From Bacteroidales bacterium UBA6244 (lineage in GTDB: Bacteria; Bacteroidota; Bacteroidia; Bacteroidales; F082), in the NCBI GenBank assembly GCA_002440885.1, contig DJVY01000224.1, positions 1 to 5,491 of the forward strand: a stretch of DNA of 5,491 nucleotides, given 5' to 3'. Shown one piece after another: positions 1-5,346 of the stretch. The notes beneath the pieces are model-generated. The model did not search any database, was not told the origin of the DNA, and worked only from the letters and a program-made list of their open reading frames with translations. Position 1 is the first letter of the stretch; each line of letters starts with the position of its first letter. Made by a program: the position numbers and the translations under genes.

Positions 1-33
1 AGGTTCACAAAGAAGTCACAGAGGTTCACAGAG
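1..33. repeat. Short imperfect tandem repeat, GGTTCACA-rich, at window edge
   Basis: The nonamer AGGTTCACA occurs at 1-9 and again at 22-30. A related heptamer, CACAAAG or CACAGAG, occurs at 6-12, 17-23 and 27-33, giving a spacing of about 10-11 bases. The repeat probably starts outside the window, so its full length is unknown. Similar CACAGAG/TTCACAG tracts occur as dispersed extragenic repeats in many bacterial genomes. That statement is from memory and not tested here. No coding potential is visible. Nothing else recognisable lies between this repeat and the maeB promoter, although the stretch 38-252 is A+T-rich. Confidence 0.5.
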
Positions 34-252
34 AAAATTTCGGAATAGGAATGGAATCGGTAATTAACAGTATTTCAATGTCATTTATGTTTGATAACAA
101 TTTAATTATCTGATTTTCACTAAATAGGTTTAACTGCGAAACTTGAGTTATTTATAGAATTGGGCTTACATCATGGTATTCACCTGTTTTAAATGAGCCG
201 GTTAGCCGCTTATTTATTCTGTTTACAAATACGCAACATTTAAGCGCAATCG

Positions 253-285
253 TTTGCAAAAATCATGATATAAGTCGTAATTTTG
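253..285 (+). promoter_or_regulatory. Probable Bacteroidota-type promoter of maeB
   Basis: TTTG at 253-256 and TAATTTTG at 278-285 match the -33 (TTTG) and -7 (TAnnTTTG) consensus of Bacteroidota primary sigma factor promoters, with 21 bases between them. Transcription would start near 291-293, leaving a leader of under 20 bases before the ATG at 310. Both elements and the spacing fit, which makes this the best promoter in the window. The short A/T-rich leader with only a weak CAGG before the start codon is usual for this phylum. Confidence 0.65.
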
Positions 286-309
286 GTTCTGTAAATAACC
301 TCAGGTATA

Positions 310-2577
310 ATGGATAAACTCTTTAGAAAAGACGCATTTAACTACCATGCGCTCGGTCGTCCCGGAAAAATTCAGGTAGTGCCCACAAAGCCTTATTCAA
401 CGCAACGTGATTTGTCGCTCGCCTATACCCCCGGCGTGGCCGATCCCTGTCTGGCTATTGAAAAAAACCCCGAAGATGTATACAAATATACAGCTAAAGG
501 AAATTTGGTGGCTGTCATTTCAAACGGTACCGCCGTGCTGGGTCTGGGAAACATCGGACCTGAAGCCGGCAAACCTGTGATGGAAGGAAAAGGACTCTTG
601 TTTAAGGTTTTTGCCGATATCGATGTGTTTGATATTGAAGTGAATGAAACCGATACCGAGCGGTTTATTCAAACTGTTAAAGCCATCGCACCAACATTTG
701 GTGGCATTAACCTGGAAGATATTAAAGCCCCCGAGTGCTTTGAAATTGAGGACAGGCTAAAAAAAGAACTCAATATTCCCGTCATGCACGATGACCAGCA
801 TGGAACAGCCATCATCACCTCTGCCGGTTTGCTCAATGCTTTGGAAATCAACAAAAAGAAAATTGAAAACCTGAAGATCGTTGTCAATGGAGCCGGTGCT
901 GCCGCTGTTTCCTGTACGCGCCTTTACATTGCATTAGGAGCAAAACCCGAAAATATCATCATGCTCGACAGCAAAGGGGTGTTGCATAAAGACCGCACCG
1001 ACCTCAACGACATCAAACGACAGTTCATTGTCGAAACATCCGCCCGTACGCTCGAAGAAGCTTTGGTAGGTGCTGATATGTTTCTGGGTCTGTCGGTAGG
1101 TGGTGTAATGAAGAAAAAAATGCTGCTCTCGATGGCTGATGAACCCATCGTTTTTGCTTTGGCCAACCCCAACCCGGAAATCACCTATGACGAGGCCACC
1201 GAAACCCGCAAAGACATCATCATGGCTACCGGACGATCTGATTATCCAAATCAGATAAACAACGTGCTGGGATTTCCCTTTATTTTCAGAGGGGCGTTGG
1301 ATGTTCGGGCTAGTGAAATAAATGAAGAAATGAAACTGGCGGCTTCAAAAGCCCTGGCACAACTGGCCAAAGAACCTGTTCCCGAAGAAGTTAATCTGGC
1401 CTTTAAGGTACACAACCTGACTTTCGGGCATGAGTACATCATCCCAAAACCAACCGATCCGCGCCTTATTGAACGGGTGGCTCCGGCCGTGGCCAAAGCA
1501 GCCATGGAGACCGGTGTAGCCGCTAAGCCAATAACCGACTGGGATCAGTATAAGCTGACACTCCAAAAACGCATGGGGCTTTCTAATCCGTTGAAACGTC
1601 AGGTAAAAGCCATTTGCAAATCTGCACCCAAACGCATTGTGCTGGCCGATGCCGAGCATTACAGCATTCTGAAAGCAGCCGAAATTGTGGTAAACGAAAA
1701 ACTGGCTAATCCTATTCTGGTTGGCGATAAGGCCATCATCAACAAAATGATTGCCGAATATGATCTCGATCTGGGAGGTGTTGAAATTGTTGACCCCAAC
1801 TCACGTGAGATGATCGTTAAACGCGATGAGTATGCACAAATACTCTACGAAAAGCGCAAGCGCCGCGGCATGACCTGGTTTGCTGCCCGCGAAGCCCTCG
1901 AAAACAAAAACTATTTTGCCCTCATGCTGCTCGAAACCGGCGTTGCCGATGGCATGATTTCCGGGTTAACCCGCAGTTATCCGGACTCTATCCGACCGGC
2001 TTTGCAGGTGGTGGGTAAAAAACACGACGCCCATATTGTAAGCGGAATGTACATCGTAAACACGAAAGATGGTCCATTGTTTTTGAGCGATTGTACGGTA
2101 AACCTGCAGCCCTCGGCACAGGAGCTGGTTGAAATCACGGTACAAACCGCCGAAGCCGTACGTCAGTTTAAAGTCGAACCCAGAATAGCGTTGCTTTCCT
2201 ATTCTAATTTTGGCACAGTAACCAGTCCGCTCACCATACGGCAGCGCGAAGCCATCACCATCCTGCACCGCGATTATCCCGATTTAATTGTAGACGGTGA
2301 AATGCAGGCCAATGCAGCATTAAATGAAGAAATTCTGCAAGGCAGTTTCCCATTTAGCAAGCTCGACGGAAAACGTGCCAACACCTTAATTTTCCCCACA
2401 TTGGCCGCCGCCAATATTGCCTACAAGCTACTTATGGAATTGTCGGAAGTGGAAGTAGTAGGTCCGATTTTGAACGGAATGGCCAAGCCTGTACACGTGT
2501 TGCAGATGGGAAGCAGTGTAAGCGACATCGTGAACATGATTATGATAGCCGGAGTTGACGCCATAAACCAAAAATAG
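310..2577 (+). CDS. maeB: NADP-dependent malic enzyme with C-terminal phosphotransacetylase-like domain (MaeB type)
   Basis: Cytoplasmic enzyme that oxidatively decarboxylates malate to pyruvate and CO2 with reduction of NAD(P), linking the TCA cycle to pyruvate and supplying NADPH. Length is 755 residues, close to the roughly 760 of the E. coli MaeB family. The N-terminal malic domain (about 17-160) has LAYTPGVA around Tyr39, GKGLLFK with Lys94, and the metal-site segment LEDIKAPE (Glu136, Asp137). HDDQHGTA at 160-167 is the family signature. The nucleotide-binding domain (about 165-400) carries NGAGAAAVS at 193-201 and ANPNPEI at 285-291. The C-terminal domain (about 428-750) resembles phosphotransacetylase, with GVADGMISGLTRSYPDS at 544-560, SYSNFGT at 630-636 and GEMQANAA at 663-670. 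In known MaeB enzymes this domain is regulatory, sensing acetyl-CoA, rather than catalytic. The ATG at 310 gives the expected N-terminus and sits just after a good promoter. It is monocistronic here. NADP preference is inferred from the family, not seen. Confidence 0.97.
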   Translation: MDKLFRKDAFNYHALGRPGKIQVVPTKPYSTQRDLSLAYTPGVADPCLAIEKNPEDVYKYTAKGNLVAVISNGTAVLGLGNIGPEAGKPVMEGKGLLFKVFADIDVFDIEVNETDTERFIQTVKAIAPTFGGINLEDIKAPECFEIEDRLKKELNIPVMHDDQHGTAIITSAGLLNALEINKKKIENLKIVVNGAGAAAVSCTRLYIALGAKPENIIMLDSKGVLHKDRTDLNDIKRQFIVETSARTLEEALVGADMFLGLSVGGVMKKKMLLSMADEPIVFALANPNPEITYDEATETRKDIIMATGRSDYPNQINNVLGFPFIFRGALDVRASEINEEMKLAASKALAQLAKEPVPEEVNLAFKVHNLTFGHEYIIPKPTDPRLIERVAPAVAKAAMETGVAAKPITDWDQYKLTLQKRMGLSNPLKRQVKAICKSAPKRIVLADAEHYSILKAAEIVVNEKLANPILVGDKAIINKMIAEYDLDLGGVEIVDPNSREMIVKRDEYAQILYEKRKRRGMTWFAAREALENKNYFALMLLETGVADGMISGLTRSYPDSIRPALQVVGKKHDAHIVSGMYIVNTKDGPLFLSDCTVNLQPSAQELVEITVQTAEAVRQFKVEPRIALLSYSNFGTVTSPLTIRQREAITILHRDYPDLIVDGEMQANAALNEEILQGSFPFSKLDGKRANTLIFPTLAAANIAYKLLMELSEVEVVGPILNGMAKPVHVLQMGSSVSDIVNMIMIAGVDAINQK

Positions 2578-2647
2578 TTGCTCTGAGGCAAGGGAAAATG
2601 CGTTGATGGAAATTTGCATCGGTGCGTAATTATTTAACAGAAATGTT

Positions 2648-2655
2648 TACTTTTG
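2648..2655 (+). promoter_or_regulatory. -7 element of the tRNA-Leu promoter
   Basis: TACTTTTG matches the Bacteroidota -7 consensus TAnnTTTG exactly and lies 22 bases upstream of the mature tRNA 5' end. A start point near 2662 would give a short 5' leader for RNase P to remove. No clear TTTG is found at the expected -33 distance; the nearest copy, at 2613-2616, is 31 bases upstream, which is too far. Confidence 0.55.
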
Positions 2656-2677
2656 CAGTCCAATTCAAAAAAACGTT

Positions 2678-2761
2678 GCCCGAGTGGCGGAATTGGTAGA
2701 CGCGCTGGTCTCAAAAACCTGTGAGGTAACACTCGTGCCGGTTCGATCCCGGCCTCGGGTA
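2678..2761 (+). tRNA. tRNA-Leu (anticodon CAA)
   Basis: An 84-base class II tRNA. The acceptor arms GCCCGAG (2678-2684) and CTCGGGT (2754-2760) pair over 7 bp with a G-U at the first pair, followed by discriminator A2761. The D-arm contains AATTGGTAGACGC. The anticodon stem CTGGT/ACCTG encloses the loop CTCAAAA (2710-2716), with anticodon CAA at 2712-2714, which reads UUG. The long variable arm (about 2722-2736, GAG/CTC stem) is typical of leucine tRNAs. The T-arm is GCCGG-TTCGATC-CCGGC (2737-2753). The 3' CCA is not encoded, so it must be added after transcription, as is common in Bacteroidota. The only mismatch is U-U at the second anticodon-stem pair (2706/2720). Confidence 0.96.
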
Positions 2762-2773
2762 CTGATTGAAAAT

Positions 2774-2816
2774 AAAGCCTTTATGTTGGAAATCCGGCAT
2801 AGAGGCTTTTTCTTTT
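2774..2816 (+). terminator. Rho-independent terminator of tRNA-Leu
   Basis: AAGCCTTTATG (2775-2785) pairs with CATAGAGGCTT (2798-2808) over 11 bp with one G-U, around a 12-base loop. The 3' arm runs straight into TTTCTTTT. It lies 13 bases after the tRNA, so it should end the tRNA transcript and insulate it from the genes beyond 3690. Confidence 0.85.
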
Positions 2817-3513
2817 GGGGGTGTTACGTGTCAACAGAACTGCTAAGGACGAAAAAGGAGAAATAAAGGAGAAAAATCTCCGGTTAAACAATAATTTAAT
2901 TGGTTCAAAGGTAGTTTTTACTACTTTCGGTTAATCTTCAAAATTAAAAAAACTGCACACTCCTCCTGATTTCAACTCGTAAGCGCTTCCCAGCGTAGTG
3001 ATGCTATCGGTCAAGGGTGCGGCTGATGCCTCTCCGTTTCTTGCGCGTCACTTCCATAGCCGCATTCATAAACCCTTGACGGATGGCGGCACGTAGCTAT
3101 CTTTGCTTACTGAGGTGAAATCGTTTGGAACATATGTTAGTTTGAACCAATTTACGCAACGCTTAACGGTTTATCTGGGCTCTCAATTAACTACACGGAA
3201 AAGGAGTGATGGTTTCGTACAGGTAAAACGACCCAACCGTGCTCTCTCCCTCTTTAAACGTAGCAAGCCGATTCGTACGGCTCACCGTTTTAGTCCATTT
3301 TTGTTTAAGATAAAAACGACTTTTTTGCTGAGTAAATCTACTCGCTTTACCCCGATAATAGGCGCAAAGAGGCTTGTTGGAATACGATTAAGAGGCGTAA
3401 AAATAAGAATCGCAAGAATGCCTGAAAATCGTAATGAGAATGAGGTTCGGCGTCTGGGCGTAATTTTATTACAAATATTCAACGGCCCAGGTAGGAAATA
3501 GTAAAAAATATCA
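2817..3513. other. Gene-poor tract after tRNA-Leu; possible relic or structured RNA
   Basis: Nearly 700 bases without a convincing gene. A plus-strand open frame at 3103-3501 (132 codons, TTG start) is strongly basic, has no recognisable motif and no ribosome site, and is probably spurious. On the minus strand three open fragments follow one another in different frames: 3527-3282 (81 codons, ATG start), 3387-3187 (66 codons, no ATG) and 3047-2931 (38 codons, no ATG). The last ends in SGGVCSFFNFED and a stop. This could be a decayed, frameshifted gene or a conserved non-coding element whose frames are accidental. Small hairpins are present: GGAGA-AAAA-TCTCC at 2868-2881, GTAGT-TTTT-ACTAC at 2911-2924, and AGCCG/CGGCT around 3266-3282. 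The G+C-rich core at 2980-3100 contrasts with the A+T-rich sequence on both sides. Confidence 0.4.
3010..3080. repeat. Nested inverted repeat (9 bp + 6 bp arms)
   Basis: GTCAAGGGT (3010-3018) is the exact inverse of ACCCTTGAC (3072-3080). Directly inside, GCGGCT (3019-3024) is the inverse of AGCCGC (3058-3063). The two stems stack on the left arm and are separated by an 8-base bulge (3064-3071) on the right arm. ATG/CAT (3026-3028 with 3055-3057) can extend the stem past a one-base bulge. The apical loop is about 26-33 bases. The structure is flanked by a loose direct repeat: CGTAG-TGAT-GCTATC at 2994-3008 and CGTAGCTATC at 3092-3101. There is no U-run on either side, so this is not an ordinary terminator. 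It could be the end of a mobile element or part of a structured RNA; I cannot tell which. Confidence 0.6.
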
Positions 3514-3521
3514 TACATTTG
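3514..3521 (+). promoter_or_regulatory. Candidate -7 element for the two-gene unit
   Basis: TACATTTG fits the TAnnTTTG consensus and is the last clear match before the ATG at 3690. Transcription would start near 3528, giving a leader of about 160 bases. No TTTG is found at the expected -33 position, so the promoter may be weak or depend on an activator, or the match may be chance. Confidence 0.35.
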
Positions 3522-3689
3522 TAACATGCTAATACAATGAACTTAATCATACCGCCATGGGTAAAAAACACAACGCATTGATAATGTTAGTTAACAGCAT
3601 GATGTTGGGATACCCCCAAAGCGGAAATAAATGCAATAGTATTGTGGATAGCGTATAGTTACCTGCAAGCTTAAACAACGACACAGACA
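3522..3689 (+). other. Putative 5' leader of the two-gene unit
   Basis: The stretch has no open frame of note. It contains a 5-bp hairpin TTGGG-ATACC-CCCAA at 3605-3619, and an 11-base palindrome CAATA-G-TATTG at 3634-3644 that would suit a small dimeric repressor. GCATT at 3575-3579 could pair with AATGC at 3630-3634 and close a larger fold. The last 40 bases before the ATG (GTTACCTGCAAGCTTAAAC region, then ACGACACAGACA) contain no Shine-Dalgarno sequence. Structure in this region could regulate the downstream genes, but this is inference. Confidence 0.3.
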
Positions 3690-4583
3690 ATGATAGATAA
3701 AAGGTCACCATTTTTTGCATATAGATATTTAGTCACTCCGACAAGTGAACAAATTTCTATTATTCAACAATTAAACAAAAGCAAAGAAGAACTAATGACC
3801 GACATCATTAAAGACCTTGCTATTAATGTTAAGTCAGAATGGACAAAAGGAAGTAAACGTTTTCTTTTTTACGGCTTTCAACATAAAGACGACATCTACA
3901 TAATAAAATTCGCAAGAGAGACGAACGAAAATATCTATATTGAGGGTGATGAGGATATTGAAATCAGAGGAATAAAGGAAGCCAAATATGTTTACCTAAT
4001 TATAGATACAAAGCATCAAATAATACTAATCGAAAGGAATGTTTCCGTATTTCAACAAATTGAAAGTTCAGTAAATATTCTTGCTGACTTTTTTAGAAAC
4101 CAGATGAGAAACTTCGATTATGTGGTAAATATTTATCCTTTAGTATCTAAAAAGAAATTTTGGAATTACGTTGATTCCGCAGAGGAAATTTATGAACTCT
4201 CATTAGAAATGAATGCTCCAAATATGGCTCTATTTGGCAATTCAGATACTAGAGACGTTCTCCAGCAAATTAAGGAAACAACCAATAATGAGGTCTTTGA
4301 CATATCATTTAAAAATAAAGAGGGAAGGCTTAAAGTTTTAAGGGAAGCACTTGGCGGCTACATTGACTATGTAAGAGAGGTTGGCGGAAAATATTTGCTT
4401 AAATTTAAGAGAAACGGTATCAGAGAGACTAAAACAAGTGAAACTGATACAGCTAAAACATACATCGAACGGAAAAAGACAGAAAAATATTCAGACGAAG
4501 AACTTCAGAATATTTCGGACAAGTTAAATTCAATCCATACTCTTGAAAGTAGAGAAGACGAAAATGAAGACGAAGCAAATTAA
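3690..4583 (+). CDS. Uncharacterised soluble protein, first gene of an A+T-rich two-gene unit
   Basis: A 297-residue protein that I cannot assign to a family with confidence. It has no signal peptide and no membrane segment, so it is probably cytoplasmic. An N-terminal part (about 1-75) starts MIDKRSPFFAYRYLV and alternates short strands and helices. A beta-rich part (about 68-117) includes VYLIIDTKHQIILIER. A helical part (about 118-140) follows. The block at 157-232 looks like the most constrained region, with SAEEIYELSLEMNAPNMALF (163-182), a TNNE patch near 198-201 and EGRLKVLREALGGYIDYV (211-228). The last 50 residues are highly charged and end in an acidic tail. I see no Walker, nuclease, HEPN, helicase or TIR motif. 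The ATG at 3690 lacks a Shine-Dalgarno sequence, which is normal here. Its 3' end overlaps the next gene by 20 bases, so the two are very probably co-translated. Sampled lines are about one third G+C against roughly half in maeB, which suggests acquisition. DUF4747-like or other defence-associated families are worth testing, but this is only a guess. Confidence 0.85.
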   Translation: MIDKRSPFFAYRYLVTPTSEQISIIQQLNKSKEELMTDIIKDLAINVKSEWTKGSKRFLFYGFQHKDDIYIIKFARETNENIYIEGDEDIEIRGIKEAKYVYLIIDTKHQIILIERNVSVFQQIESSVNILADFFRNQMRNFDYVVNIYPLVSKKKFWNYVDSAEEIYELSLEMNAPNMALFGNSDTRDVLQQIKETTNNEVFDISFKNKEGRLKVLREALGGYIDYVREVGGKYLLKFKRNGIRETKTSETDTAKTYIERKKTEKYSDEELQNISDKLNSIHTLESREDENEDEAN

Positions 4584-5088
4584 AAGAAGACTTTTGTTAG
4601 TGCTGTTTGTATCAGCAATTGGCATTATTTCCAATTATTTGGTTAGGACAACTCCTGTTTCGTCTTTCTCAATTTTTGAAACAGTAAACTTGTTTACATA
4701 TTTCGGTGTGCTAATAGGCTTCGCTTTAACAATATACACTTTTGGACTTTCAATGGTTTCAGACATAAAATCAAAAATTGACACGCACAAGAAATTAACC
4801 GAAGACCAAAAAAATCAAATGTATTCAATTTTAGTTAGTGGATTTGGTGAAATCAAAGGAGATATTTGGCTAATCTTTTATTCAATACTTATAGTGATTG
4901 GTTTTGCAATTGCAAAGGAAATTCCAAATCCATTTGGTTGGCAAGTTGAAAGGTTTAAGTTGCCTGAGACAGCAAACCTTACACTTTTCGTAACGTCAAC
5001 AATTGCAATGTGGGACATAATGCAGACACTTTTTAATCTATCTGAAATAAATCTTGAACTGAATAAAGATGAAAAAGCCAGCAGGTAA
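4564..5088 (+). CDS. Small four-helix integral membrane protein, second gene of the unit
   Basis: A 174-residue protein with four hydrophobic segments at about 10-27, 43-66, 101-118 and 136-156. The basic N-terminus (MKTKQIKRR) and the lysine-rich loop between helices 2 and 3 (about 67-100) predict N- and C-termini in the cytoplasm, a cytoplasmic central loop and short external loops. I do not recognise the family, and no catalytic motif, transporter signature or lipobox is visible. The ATG at 4564 is chosen over an in-frame TTG at 4543 because it puts the basic cluster directly before helix 1; the TTG would add seven charged residues. A purine-rich AGAGAAG lies 7 bases upstream. The start lies 20 bases inside the preceding gene in another frame, so translation is probably coupled and the two products probably act together. 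It shares the low G+C of its partner. It could be a membrane-perturbing effector or a membrane anchor for the soluble protein; both ideas rest on gene arrangement only. Confidence 0.85.
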   Translation: MKTKQIKRRLLLVLFVSAIGIISNYLVRTTPVSSFSIFETVNLFTYFGVLIGFALTIYTFGLSMVSDIKSKIDTHKKLTEDQKNQMYSILVSGFGEIKGDIWLIFYSILIVIGFAIAKEIPNPFGWQVERFKLPETANLTLFVTSTIAMWDIMQTLFNLSEINLELNKDEKASR

Positions 5089-5346
5089 TAAATAGGACTC
5101 TGAGCGGCGTGCAGCGCCAAGTGAGGAGTTCATATTGAATTACACCCACCGGATTCCGGCTCATATCAACATTAGTTCCCACCACCAGGATATTACCCTT
5201 AACACCAACTAATCTTGCGGCCGTTCGCGGTTGAGGGAGGATCCGACAGCGGAAAACACGAAGTGTTGCTGTTGGATATGTTGAAAACACAAGTCTGGCG
5301 ACATTATTGATTTTGCGTTGGGTCGTGCGGTGGGCAATAATGATGA
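5089..5346. other. Intergenic tract after the two-gene unit
   Basis: No intrinsic terminator is visible after the stop at 5086-5088. Base composition rises to about half G+C from roughly 5100 on, marking the edge of the A+T-rich unit. A minus-strand open frame covers 5290-5033. Its part at 5215-5123 reads like real protein (RLVGVKGNILVVGTNVDMSR, then NPVGVIQYELL), whereas the parts before and after look random. It may be a gene fragment, but I do not recognise it. A GGCG-TGCAG-CGCC mini-hairpin lies at 5106-5118. The prominent bulged hairpin at 5241-5277 is listed separately. Confidence 0.35.
5241..5277. repeat. Long bulged hairpin, 15 bp paired, GAA triloop
   Basis: ATCCGACAGC (5241-5250) pairs with GCTGTTGGAT (5268-5277) over 10 bp with one G-U. 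After a 4-base bulge GGAA on the left arm, AACAC (5255-5259) pairs with GTGTT (5263-5267) around the loop GAA. There is no U-run next to it, so it is not a standard terminator. A one-sided bulge in a long stem recalls single-stranded recombination substrates or REP-type elements, but no integron core sites (RYYYAAC/GTTRRRY) flank it. Confidence 0.6.

Noticed and set aside
86..93. TATGTTTG as a second promoter -7 element for maeB
   Set aside because: It has no TTTG at the right upstream distance and lies over 200 bases from the start codon; the pair at 253-285 explains maeB better. A single 8-base degenerate match is expected by chance in A+T-rich DNA.
2706..2720. U-U mismatch in the tRNA-Leu anticodon stem as a sign of a defective tRNA
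   Set aside because: All other stems are intact, and as I recall this mismatch position is seen in other Bacteroidota leucine tRNAs, so the gene is probably functional.
2684..2866. 60-codon plus-strand open frame beginning MAELVDALVSKT
   Set aside because: It lies almost entirely over tRNA-Leu and its terminator. This is a well-known false ORF produced by leucine tRNA genes.
3260..3300. Group II intron domain V on the minus strand (GAGCCGTACG motif)
   Set aside because: The GAGCCGT start is there, but the compact 34-base hairpin ending in ACGGTTC is not, and no reverse transcriptase frame is present.
3103..3501. 132-codon plus-strand open frame
   Set aside because: It has a TTG start, no ribosome site, very high Arg/Lys content, no motif, and overlaps minus-strand frames that look equally or more protein-like.
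3586..3689. Integron attC site upstream of the gene pair
   Set aside because: GTTA-type motifs are present, but no matching RYYYAAC and GTTRRRY core pair with a long imperfect stem could be assembled, and no integrase is visible.
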